Source: a virus | Strand: one strand, 5' to 3' | Virus record (IMG/VR): IMGVR_UViG_3300025645_000294 | Coordinates: 1 to 31,144 of that record | DNA length: 31,144 nt | Part shown: positions 22,273-28,378 of the stretch, piece after piece | How the letters are laid out: each line of letters begins with the position of its first letter | Position numbering within the stretch: the first letter of the stretch is position 1 | The notes under the pieces: generated by a model | What the model was told of the DNA's origin: nothing | Seen by the model: only the letters and a program-made list of their open reading frames with translations | Database searches by the model: none | Program-made: the position numbers and the translations under genes

Positions 22273-22523
22273 TCCCAGTCTCGCTTCCTGTGAGGGTCCT
22301 TCACATCGTGTGCGTGTAGGTGCCTCTCTAAGTACATTGCTCGTTCCATTCGGTCTAAGGAGATCCAACTCCCTGTATCCTGGAAGTACTTCTGCCTTAC
22401 GTAGAAGACATCAGAACGAGGGATGTGGATAGAACGTAGAGCTTGTATATTGTCATCTGCTAGAGCATTGAAAAAGTCAGCTAAGACATCATCTCCGTCT
22501 AGGTATGTTTCATTGGTTCTCAT
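22269..22523 (-). CDS. First gene of the leftward block, uncharacterised (84 aa)
   Basis: The product begins MRTNETYLDGDDVLADFFNA and includes IHIPRSDVFYVRQKYFQDTG, a compact mixed alpha/beta protein with no membrane segment and no motif recognised. It is the first gene downstream of the leftward promoters. Its stop overlaps the lysozyme ATG, so they are probably coupled; a lysis regulator is possible. The ribosome site before 22523 is weak. Confidence 0.68.
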   Translation of the reverse strand: MRTNETYLDGDDVLADFFNALADDNIQALRSIHIPRSDVFYVRQKYFQDTGSWISLDRMERAMYLERHLHAHDVKDPHRKRDWE

Positions 22524-22569
22524 GAGCTTGGTCTCTTATGATTAGGAGTAAGCTTGATGGACCCCTCCA

Positions 22570-22598
22570 GTTATAACATAGGGGTCTGTGTAAGTCAA
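22570..22598 (-). promoter_or_regulatory. Leftward promoter P1 of the late block
   Basis: TTGACT (22598-22593), 17 bases, TATAAC (22575-22570), with TGT before the -10. Predicted start near 22563, leaving about a 40-base leader to the ATG at 22523. It directly precedes the lysis genes. Confidence 0.75.
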
Positions 22599-22692
22599 GC
22601 TAAAAGGAGGGGAGGGTCCCCAAAAAGTTACCTTCTTGGAGAAGGGTATGACATAGAGGGATGACAACCGAGAGGTTAGATGGAACTCTAAG

Positions 22693-22715
22693 CCGCGAGG
22701 TCAACCCTCAAGCGG
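22693..22715 (-). repeat. GC-rich hairpin in the leftward leader
   Basis: CCGCGAGG-TCAA-CCCTCAAGCGG folds with CCGC/GCGG and GAGG/CCTC pairs around a short loop. It lies between P2 and P1, within the predicted leftward mRNA. Next to it, at 22716, begins the first TACTTTAAGT motif. Confidence 0.45.
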
Positions 22716-22805
22716 TACTTTAAGTGTACTATAAGTATTACTTTAAGTACTTATCATCTATTGTTATTATTAATAGGTATTACATACTTATAGTATACTT
22801 TAAGT
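22716..22805. repeat. Three TACTTTAAGT near-palindromes (hub copies)
   Basis: The 10-base word occurs at 22716-22725, 22739-22748 and 22796-22805. Its core ACTT-T-AAGT is a dyad with an odd centre, and around the middle copy TAAGTA...TACTTA extends the symmetry. Two more copies lie at 28669-28689. A repressor or activator site is the likely use. Confidence 0.6.
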
Positions 22806-22873
22806 TACACTCTAAGTAGTTAATATCTAATAATCAATAATAGATTATAACCTCTACTCTCTACTCTAAGTAT

Positions 22874-22902
22874 ATTATACCATAAGTGCTAAAAGATGTC
22901 AA
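22874..22902 (-). promoter_or_regulatory. Leftward promoter P2 (perfect consensus)
   Basis: TTGACA (22902-22897), 17 bases, TATAAT (22879-22874), with TGG before the -10. Predicted start near 22867, which gives a 345-base leader that runs through the TACTTTAAGT motifs and two hairpins to the first gene. Confidence 0.8.
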
Positions 22903-23128
22903 CCCCTAATCGTATGTCACCCCCTGTCTACCCCTCAGATATCCTGAGAGTGTGTCATTGTTGCACCACTTATTACACCTAGTATACTAGCAGGACCAGA
23001 ACATAGGCCAGAATACCCTCGGTATAACCTAAAGTGGTTAACAGAACGGTATTTACCCCCCGCTGTCATCCTGGGTGTATATGTACCCCTGGACCCCCCG
23101 TGGCCCCTCTACCCCCCCTCGATGCTAT

Positions 23129-23156
23129 AGTATAACATATCGTTACAATAGGTCAA
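23129..23156 (-). promoter_or_regulatory. Leftward promoter P3
   Basis: TTGACC (23156-23151), 16 bases, TATACT (23134-23129), with TGT before the -10. The -35 is part of the 24-base tandem repeat at 23145-23192, so a protein that binds the repeat would touch the promoter. Confidence 0.55.
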
Positions 23157-23192
23157 CCTTGCTGACATACAATAGGTAAGGACTGCTGACAT
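23145..23192. repeat. 24-base tandem repeat with CAATAGGT core
   Basis: Unit 1 (23145-23168) and unit 2 (23169-23192) share ACAATAGGT at the start and TGCTGACAT at the end, 19 of 24 bases identical, differing in the middle. CAATAGGT also occurs twice in the 25-base repeat at 23644-23720, so four copies lie in the same orientation across the hub. Confidence 0.6.
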
Positions 23193-23306
23193 ACCCCTAA
23201 TGTAACAACCATTAACAATGTAACGGGGTATTACATACGGTTTTCGTAGGGTAACTCGCGGTAAGGTTGTTTTTGTATACCCCTAGACAACCTATACGAT
23301 ACCCCT

Positions 23307-23370
23307 CAACTGCTAGTTGCACGACCCCTAACGCCACTCGCCTTAAACGATACAACTCGCCTTCTAGTTG
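23307..23370. repeat. Two CAACT...AGTTG dyads
   Basis: CAACT-GCT-AGTTG at 23307-23319 and CAACT-(8 bases)-AGTTG at 23353-23370 are two inverted repeats with the same arms. The word ACTCGCCTT also occurs twice between and in them. They lie after the C-rich tract. Confidence 0.45.
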
Positions 23371-23559
23371 CAATACCCATACCCATACAACCTGAATGCG
23401 ACTGGGAAGAACGGAACGAGAACATGCAATAGGAACATAACGTAAACACGACGTAGACCCCGATTTTAGCCCCATACAGCGCAACCTTGCTATTTCCCTT
23501 ACCTTGACCCACTAAAACCTATGTTCTTGCTCTGTTCACGTTCTCAGAGCTTTGCATAA

Positions 23560-23610
23560 ACGCGCATACGCGCATACGCGTAGTAATACTATACGCGCAT
23601 CATGCACGCG
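23560..23610. repeat. ACGCGCAT array, alternating purine-pyrimidine
   Basis: ACGCGCAT occurs at 23560-23567, 23568-23575 and 23593-23600, with related ACGCGTAG and GCACGCG around it. The stretch is almost entirely alternating purine-pyrimidine, able to form left-handed DNA or a cruciform (CGCGTAGTA / TACTATACGCG). It stands out from the surrounding AT-rich sequence. Confidence 0.55.
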
Positions 23611-23643
23611 TAATCTAATCACATATTAGAAGGCTTATCTGGG

Positions 23644-23720
23644 TTTATCGTTTGTTTTCAATAGGTTAGCCAATTGTTACAGTTCGATCACGACTTTTAT
23701 CGTTTGTTTTCAATAGGTTA
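23644..23720. repeat. 25-base perfect direct repeat
   Basis: The 25-base word starting TTTATCGTTTG and ending CAATAGGTTA occurs at 23644-23668 and again at 23696-23720, with no mismatch, 52 bases apart (about five helical turns). Perfect conservation of a non-coding repeat points to protein binding, as for replication iterons or operator pairs. Confidence 0.75.
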
Positions 23721-23819
23721 TAAGAAAGTTTATTTAATCTCAAATTAGTTGTTGTTTATCTCGGTCACTCAATCTAGATTTAACTCATCGGCAAGACGGA
23801 CAGACAATCCAGCCAGCCG

Positions 23820-24110
23820 AAGCGGGGACGGGAACCCCTAGGATCAAAGTTAAATCCCCCGACTAGTAGGTCCACGTGAAGCCGATACCCCGATAGGACG
23901 GGTAAGCAACGTGGGTCTGGTTTCTAGCGGTTATCCATCGAGTAATTCGGTAGCAACTATGGTTCGCTACTTAACGAGTGAAGGAGGTGGATAGGTTCCC
24001 GATTGCAAGTATCGGACTCGCGTATTTCTCCTTTAAGTAGGGTTTGGTCACGAGGTAGAAAAAGCGAAAGGGAATCCATTTTATATAAGAGCGCATCCGT
24101 TGTGGGTGCG
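23820..24110 (+). ncRNA. Possible structured leader or non-coding RNA before the rightward genes
   Basis: Several short hairpins follow each other: GGGG-ACGGGAA-CCCC (about 23824-23838), GTAGCAAC-TATG-GTTCGCTAC (23950-23970, one bulge), CCGAT-TGCAAGT-ATCGG (23999-24015) and CGCATCC-GTTGT-GGGTGCG (24092-24110). TTATATAAG at 24081 may be a weak -10. The region has no open frame of note on the plus strand. It may be a 5' leader of the gene at 24140 or a stable small RNA; no known family is recognised. Confidence 0.35.
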
Positions 24111-24139
24111 TTGCTAGTGAAATGGAAAAGGAAAACCCC

Positions 24140-24634
24140 ATGACAAATACAGCAATCGTAAACGACATCAAAGTAATCGAGAACAACTTCGTAACTGCAA
24201 TGGGTAGCGGTGTTGCTGCTACTGCCCACTTGATTGCTCTCATTCAATCAGTAGTGAAGTCAGAGCAAGGCGGTGTCCTTGCTAGTGCCATTGCCCGATT
24301 GAATAAGAAGGGCGATGCGCATGGCTCACGTGCTGTCCGCTCTATTACTGCTGCCATCTTTGTTGGTGCCAAGATTGGGACTGCCAAAGACAAGAAAACC
24401 CTCCTTGTATCCCTCAAGGATGCTACCGTTGACGTCGAGGCCCTTGGTCGCTTGGTTGCCGCTGGTGGTGAGAAGCTCTCCATTCGTGATGCATTGGTAA
24501 AGCGTGTGAAGGGTGAGACTGAAGTGAAGGAGTTGGACTTGGTCAAGTATGCCGAAGGTCTTGTGAAGCGCATGGAGAAAGAGGGTGTTACATCCGCTGC
24601 CCTTATTGCTGCCATCCAAGCCGCTGCCAAGTAA
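24140..24634 (+). CDS. First gene of the rightward block, unknown Ala-rich protein (164 aa)
   Basis: The ATG at 24140 follows AAGGAAAA; an ATG at 24122 would add six residues but has no ribosome site. The protein is mainly helical and Ala/Val/Lys-rich (MTNTAIVNDIKVIENNFVTA; VTSAALIAAIQAAAK at the end) with basic patches (ARLNKKGDAHGSRAVRSI). No known motif. As the first gene of the rightward block with a strong ribosome site it is probably made early and in quantity; DNA or RNA binding is possible but unproven. Confidence 0.78.
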   Translation: MTNTAIVNDIKVIENNFVTAMGSGVAATAHLIALIQSVVKSEQGGVLASAIARLNKKGDAHGSRAVRSITAAIFVGAKIGTAKDKKTLLVSLKDATVDVEALGRLVAAGGEKLSIRDALVKRVKGETEVKELDLVKYAEGLVKRMEKEGVTSAALIAAIQAAAK

Positions 24635-24646
24635 TTGCTTTCTAAT

Positions 24647-24673
24647 GGGTGCCGCTATCGGTGGCACCTTATT
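24647..24673 (+). terminator. Terminator-like hairpin after the first rightward gene
   Basis: GGTGCC (24648-24653) and GGCACC (24663-24668) are perfect arms around a nine-base loop, followed by TTATT. It lies just after the stop at 24634 and could partly end transcription after the first gene. The T tract is short. Confidence 0.5.
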
Positions 24674-24722
24674 GAGTGCAATCGAGTGCTTACATGAAAC
24701 ACGTAGGAAAGGTGTGACTACT

Positions 24723-24851
24723 ATGACACAAGTAATTTTGAACGGACAGAGCGTGGGTGCAATCACTCGTGAGAACCTCTCCACATTCCTTCGTGTCTCC
24801 ACTATGGTGGTGGTGTCACATACGCCAACAACAATCTGCTTGGAAGGGTAA
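24723..24851 (+). CDS. Micro-ORF with QVILNGQ start (42 aa)
   Basis: The product starts MTQVILNGQSVGAITRENLS, then LSTFLRVSTMVVVSHTPTT and a short end. GGAAAGG lies upstream. The first nine residues and the MVVV segment recur, closer together, in the 25-residue ORF at 25459, so the two are probably duplicates. No function is recognised. Confidence 0.6.
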   Translation: MTQVILNGQSVGAITRENLSTFLRVSTMVVVSHTPTTICLEG

Positions 24852-24855
24852 TACC

Positions 24856-24933
24856 ATGGGTGCTGCCCTCCTACTTATCATATCAACGGCCGTGATGGCC
24901 TATCTCATATACAAGGACGAAAGCAATGGGTGA
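24856..24933 (+). CDS. Single-pass membrane micro-protein (25 aa)
   Basis: MGAALLLIISTAVMAYLIYK plus DESNG: one membrane segment with a short charged end. GGAAGGG precedes the start. Its end, KDESNG, and the next gene's start are encoded together, as also at the end of that gene (see the 17-base repeat). The size suggests a regulatory or envelope peptide. Confidence 0.6.
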   Translation: MGAALLLIISTAVMAYLIYKDESNG

Positions 24934-25323
24934 AGTATATCTTGAAAAGGTGGTGTTTGCCATCGATGACAATTGGAATGTCCATACCGTCGCCAAGTTC
25001 TTGCGACACGTGGACACCTTGCGTGCCATGGGAAAGATCAAGCCTGTGGTGCAATGCATCGGGAACTGGGAAGGCGTTCTGGAGGTCTCTTACATGATGG
25101 ACCTCAAGGAATTCGACAAGCATGTAGTCCCATACGGCTTTGTGGAGGGGCAGGAGGCCGTCCTAGTGGTGGCAGGTGATACACGCCAACCTTGCCATAT
25201 CCGCTTCCCTACCGGTCACACAGTGAGCGTGGGGCCTATGGTGGAAATTGACGGGCCTATAGGTAACTGGACGTATGTTCCAGCCACAAACAAATACTTC
25301 ACATGTAAGGACGAAAGCAATGG
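24913..25323 (+). repeat. 17-base direct repeat at two gene junctions
   Basis: AAGGACGAAAGCAATGG occurs at 24913-24929 and 25307-25323. In each place it encodes the KDESNG end of one gene, holds the ribosome site (AAGGA) of the next, and includes its ATG. The span given is from the first copy to the second. Confidence 0.7.
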
Positions 25324-25327
25324 TTAA
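24926..25327 (+). CDS. Uncharacterised protein (133 aa)
   Basis: MGEVYLEKVVFAIDDNWNVH, then HVDTLRAMGKIKPVVQCIGN and a C-terminal part ending CKDESNG. Mixed alpha/beta, soluble, with two Cys. No family recognised. Its start overlaps the membrane micro-ORF and its end overlaps the next gene through the 17-base repeat, so translation is chained. Confidence 0.7.
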   Translation: MGEVYLEKVVFAIDDNWNVHTVAKFLRHVDTLRAMGKIKPVVQCIGNWEGVLEVSYMMDLKEFDKHVVPYGFVEGQEAVLVVAGDTRQPCHIRFPTGHTVSVGPMVEIDGPIGNWTYVPATNKYFTCKDESNG

Positions 25328-25448
25328 GAAACTATCTCTCACGATCATCGCCGCGTGCTACCTAGTGAACACGGTCGCCATTTATGGGGCCGAAGGTGGT
25401 GGCTCTAACGTTTGTGCAGGTAACTTCTGCTATCATATTGAGGATTAA
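25320..25448 (+). CDS. Secreted small peptide with signal sequence (42 aa)
   Basis: MVKKLSLTIIAACYLVNTVA is a typical Sec signal (basic N terminus and hydrophobic core). A mature part of about 17 residues follows (EGGGSNVCAGNFCYHIED) with two Cys in C-x4-C. If secreted, a disulfide is likely. It overlaps the previous gene and has AAGGA upstream. Envelope-targeted action is inferred. Confidence 0.6.
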   Translation: MVKKLSLTIIAACYLVNTVAIYGAEGGGSNVCAGNFCYHIED

Positions 25449-25458
25449 GGCAAGGACT

Positions 25459-25536
25459 ATGTCACAAGTAATCTTGAATGGACAACGTGTTAAACTTATG
25501 GTGGTGGTAACGATCACCAAACATCTAAAGGATTAA
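25459..25536 (+). CDS. Shortened relative of the 24723 micro-ORF (25 aa)
   Basis: MSQVILNGQRVKLMVVVTIT then KHLKD. At DNA level the first part (CACAAGTAAT, then TTGAA.GGACA) and ATGGTGGTGGT match the ORF at 24723, but about 40 bases between them are missing. AAGG lies upstream. It may be a peptide gene or a degraded copy. Confidence 0.5.
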   Translation: MSQVILNGQRVKLMVVVTITKHLKD

Positions 25537-25540
25537 GAAC

Positions 25541-25630
25541 ATGATGGACTACCTAGAAGAACTAGCCGACACACCCACCTTGTCCGAGGACATGGATGAT
25601 ATTGAAACAATCTTGATGGAGGAACTCTGA
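25541..25630 (+). CDS. Acidic micro-protein (29 aa)
   Basis: MMDYLEELADTPTLSEDMDD, then IETILMEEL: very acidic and helical. AAGGA is upstream and the stop lies one base before the next ATG. Acidic phage micro-proteins often mimic DNA or bind host enzymes; this is a suggestion only. Confidence 0.6.
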   Translation: MMDYLEELADTPTLSEDMDDIETILMEEL

Positions 25631-25631
25631 T

Positions 25632-25853
25632 ATGTCATATATTTCTGGATGGTTTGAAGGGGAGTGCGGTGCAGTCTTGTTTGAATACGAGGGTATCACT
25701 GACTTTGAGGCCCTCGCCTTTCGTCTATACCTAGACTTTGGTGACGATTGTTGGGGTGTAGATATGGAGATTGAAGGGGAGTATCTAGACGGGACAGACG
25801 TTGAGACTACTATGACAGAGCTACGCAGCGACTTGGAGTTCCTGTGTAGTTAA
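25632..25853 (+). CDS. Acidic small protein (73 aa)
   Basis: MSYISGWFEGECGAVLFEYE, FRLYLDFGDDCWGVDMEIEG and a C-terminal acidic helix. Net charge is strongly negative, about 20 acidic to 2 basic residues. GGAGG precedes the start. No family recognised. A DNA-mimic or inhibitor role is possible. Confidence 0.68.
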   Translation: MSYISGWFEGECGAVLFEYEGITDFEALAFRLYLDFGDDCWGVDMEIEGEYLDGTDVETTMTELRSDLEFLCS

Positions 25854-25891
25854 TGGAAACCAAGACACTAACTTAGGAAAGGGTTAGTCTG

Positions 25892-27397
25892 ATGGAAAAC
25901 GTTAGAGAACCAATCAAGGTGGGTGACTACCTGCAAGTGAAGCGCGGCTCAGTTACTGCGCACTGGTGTGAAGTCGTGGCTATATCACAGTGTGGTAGGC
26001 ACATCGTGTATACGGGCCAAGGCCTCTTGGATACGCACCTATTCTTTGAGCCAAGGCTGCGTGAGTATGCATCAGCTGGTGATGTATACGACATGGCTGG
26101 CTCAGTCTTTGATAGAAGTGGGATCAAGCCGTCCAAGTATGGCACAATTGATGAGGTGGCCGCTGTCCTGTTGCAAACAGCTATGACATCCTCTCACTCT
26201 CAGCCTTGGCGTCCTTTCGTCTCCTTCTTGGAAGGTAACTATTCAGGTGCTGGTATCCAGTATGATGGTCTATGTGAGGCCGATCGTGCCCTAGCTATAT
26301 TCAAGCCAGAAAAGGTGGAGGGTAGCTCAGCTATCAGTCTCTACCTTAACGCCAAGGACGCTAAGCGTGAGCGCCGTACAACAATGAAAGGTGGACGTGC
26401 GTTCAAGCACATGTTCAACCACCTGTCCGATAAGGAGATTGCCGCTTTAGCTGAGGCATGGATCGAGGAGAGTTCACCTCGTGAGTTCGTTCTCAAGGTA
26501 GGTGGTGAGCGTAAAGACTTTCGCAGGGCATACTGTGGTGTTCGTGCTAAGTATCGCAACCCAGCAACAACTAGCTACCGTAAGTCTCTTGCTACCTCAT
26601 GTATGCATACCACCAAAGTAGATGATGGTTGTGAGAACATGTCACCAGCTGAGGTGTATGCATCAGGTGACTTCAAGGTTGCTTGGCTAGAGACGCTGGA
26701 AGGCCACATAGCGGCCCGTGTTGTGTTCTCAGCTAGGGTAGACACCCAGTCGTACCATGCACCCATCTACGGAGCCTGTGAGCAATCCTTAGACATGCTT
26801 GACACCTACTTGCAGGATAACAAGGTAGAACTGTCCTCTGACTTAGGTGAGTGGCATAGCCTCAAGCTTCTGAACATAGAGTCGAATGGTCGCACCGTTG
26901 GCCCATACATGGATGGATGCATCAGGGGTAACGTTAGCGGTGACCATATCGTTCTGTCACACAGTGGAGACCTTGACTTTGACTCCACTGATGGTTACGC
27001 TAGTGATGGTGAGATGTGTGCTCACTGCGGTGATAGTGTTCATGAGGATGAGCTATACCATACTGACGATGGTGGCCTTTGCGAGCACTGCTTCAATGAG
27101 AACTTCGCTTACACTGAGGGTGGTGACGTTATCCCAGCTGAGAATGCTGTCTATGCTCTGAATCGTAGCTCATGGAATGGTAACTGCTACGAGATCTGCG
27201 TTCACATTGATGATGCTGTATTCTGTGAAGACCTTGACCAGTATTGGGTTGAAGAAGATGTTACTTACTCTGAGTGTGGTGACTATGCTATCCCTACCCA
27301 CCTCATGAAGGACTACCCTGCGTATTTCCCTAGTGAGTTCGGGGAAGATGATGATGAAACAACTAACAACAACAACATAGAGGAGGAAGCAGCATGA
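25892..27397 (+). CDS. Large unknown protein with zinc-ribbon-like CxxC pair (501 aa)
   Basis: The N-terminal 60 residues resemble a small beta domain (KVGDYLQVKRGSVTAHWCEV). Residues about 165-300 are a conserved phage block (GRAFKHMFNHLSDKEIAALA; RKSLATSCMHTTK; EVYASGDFKVAWLE; PIYGACEQSLD) seen in other phages without a known function. At 376-400 CAHC and CEHC are 17 residues apart, a zinc-ribbon-like or LIM-like site, with Cys432, 436, 445 and 462 after it. The C terminus is acidic and Asn-rich. It is translationally coupled to the peptidase gene (overlap 27394-27397). RNA or DNA binding is possible; function unknown. Confidence 0.72.
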   Translation: MENVREPIKVGDYLQVKRGSVTAHWCEVVAISQCGRHIVYTGQGLLDTHLFFEPRLREYASAGDVYDMAGSVFDRSGIKPSKYGTIDEVAAVLLQTAMTSSHSQPWRPFVSFLEGNYSGAGIQYDGLCEADRALAIFKPEKVEGSSAISLYLNAKDAKRERRTTMKGGRAFKHMFNHLSDKEIAALAEAWIEESSPREFVLKVGGERKDFRRAYCGVRAKYRNPATTSYRKSLATSCMHTTKVDDGCENMSPAEVYASGDFKVAWLETLEGHIAARVVFSARVDTQSYHAPIYGACEQSLDMLDTYLQDNKVELSSDLGEWHSLKLLNIESNGRTVGPYMDGCIRGNVSGDHIVLSHSGDLDFDSTDGYASDGEMCAHCGDSVHEDELYHTDDGGLCEHCFNENFAYTEGGDVIPAENAVYALNRSSWNGNCYEICVHIDDAVFCEDLDQYWVEEDVTYSECGDYAIPTHLMKDYPAYFPSEFGEDDDETTNNNNIEEEAA

Positions 27398-28359
27398 GTA
27401 ACGTAACAAGACACACGCTGATAAACCTACTGCAAACCATGCGTCCAGCCTACTCGCTGACTGAACGTAGGTTCTGTGAGACTTACCTTGAACCTACATT
27501 CGGTAAGCCTGACGCACATGGTAACTATATCTTGAGTGTAGGCAACAACCCAACGATTGCCTTCACTGCCCATACCGACACTGTCCACCGCACTGAGGGT
27601 GTTCAGACCCTATCCGTGGAGAACAACTTTGTTACTTCTATGACGGGTAGTTGCTTGGGTGCTGATTGTACTACAGGCCTTTGGTTACTCTTAGGAATGA
27701 TCGAAGCGGGTATCGAAGGTGTCTACATTGCCCATGCCGCCGAGGAAATCGGTGGGGTCGGTAGCTCCAAACTGGTAGAGGACAACCCTGCTTGGCTCTC
27801 TAATATCCAAGTATGCTTGTCTTTCGATAGGTTCGGCACCAACAGTGTCATCACCCACCAAGGTGGTAGGCGGACAGCTAGTGACGACTTTGCGGAATCC
27901 CTCGCGGATATCCTTGGGATGCCACAGCTTAAACCCGACACGACAGGGACCTACACAGACAGCATGGAGTATGCTGGTATCGTGCCTGAGTGTAGCAATC
28001 TCAGTGTCGGATACTACGATCAGCACACGTCTAAGGAGTCACAGGACATACTCTACGCTGAAACACTGCTTGAGAGGCTCTGTAAGGCCGACTGGAGCGC
28101 CTTGGTGGTTTCTCGTGACCATACCCAGCCTATAACGTATGACGACGCTCTACGGTCCTCTTATCAAGATGCCTCTGATGAGGTGAATGAGGAGGACATA
28201 GACGCCATTACAGCTCTACTCCTTGACAGGCCACGCCTGATAGCCGAGCTTCTATATGATTACGGCTTGACTATCGACGTGCTGGCTGACGAGCTAAAGC
28301 TTGACTACTCAGATATGAGATATTATACTGATGAACACTCAGCTAAGTCTTATTATTAA
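27394..28359 (+). CDS. M28/M20-type metallopeptidase (321 aa)
   Basis: All metal-site positions of co-catalytic zinc peptidases are visible in order: AHTDT (His60, Asp62), ADCTTG (Asp91, bridging), AAEEIGG (Glu117 base, Glu118 ligand), LSFDRFG (Asp144) and YYDQHTSKE (His210), with TDSMEYAGIVPECSNLSVG before it as in M28/M42 peptidases. About 220 residues form the catalytic part and 100 C-terminal residues are unknown. An aminopeptidase, deacetylase or carboxypeptidase role is likely; the substrate is not known. GAGGAGG precedes the start. Confidence 0.78.
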   Translation: MSNVTRHTLINLLQTMRPAYSLTERRFCETYLEPTFGKPDAHGNYILSVGNNPTIAFTAHTDTVHRTEGVQTLSVENNFVTSMTGSCLGADCTTGLWLLLGMIEAGIEGVYIAHAAEEIGGVGSSKLVEDNPAWLSNIQVCLSFDRFGTNSVITHQGGRRTASDDFAESLADILGMPQLKPDTTGTYTDSMEYAGIVPECSNLSVGYYDQHTSKESQDILYAETLLERLCKADWSALVVSRDHTQPITYDDALRSSYQDASDEVNEEDIDAITALLLDRPRLIAELLYDYGLTIDVLADELKLDYSDMRYYTDEHSAKSYY

Positions 28360-28378
28360 TCCTTGGAAAGGAAACACT

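Larger units (their letters stand above)
22524..24139. other. 1.6-kb gene-free divergent regulatory hub
   Basis: Nothing between the leftward gene (start 22523) and the rightward gene (start 24140) has credible coding character. The stretch holds three leftward promoters, TACTTTAAGT near-palindromes, a perfect palindrome CTAGTATACTAG (22979-22990) and hairpins at 22631-22645 and 22693-22715. It also holds a C-rich tract with many ACCCCT words (about 22905-23330), a 24-base tandem repeat, a 25-base direct repeat and an ACGCGCAT array. From about 23820 to 24110 there is a series of hairpins. Such layering is typical of phage replication origins and lysis-lysogeny or early-late switches; which of these applies is not decided by sequence alone. 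Confidence 0.75.

Noticed and set aside
22269-22368. Longer lysozyme start giving 218 residues
   Set aside because: It would read through the 84-residue gene; the ATGA overlap at 22272 is the better start.
23212-23512. Minus-strand open frames of 68-90 codons in the hub
   Set aside because: No ribosome sites, Cys/Arg-rich composition unlike the neighbours, and they cross direct repeats and dyads; the region reads as non-coding.
23820-24020. tRNA gene
   Set aside because: A GGTTCG word near 23960 prompted a check, but no acceptor stem, anticodon arm or D arm of correct spacing can be drawn.
24060-24090. Sigma70 promoter for the rightward block at TTATATAAG
   Set aside because: No acceptable -35 lies 16-18 bases upstream; the rightward start remains unidentified.
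22524-24139. CRISPR array
   Set aside because: The repeats are two-copy only and of unequal spacing, with no repeat-spacer series.
23957-24247. Minus-strand open frames of 90-96 codons opposite the first rightward gene
   Set aside because: They overlap a well-supported plus-strand gene and hairpins and have no recognisable protein pattern.
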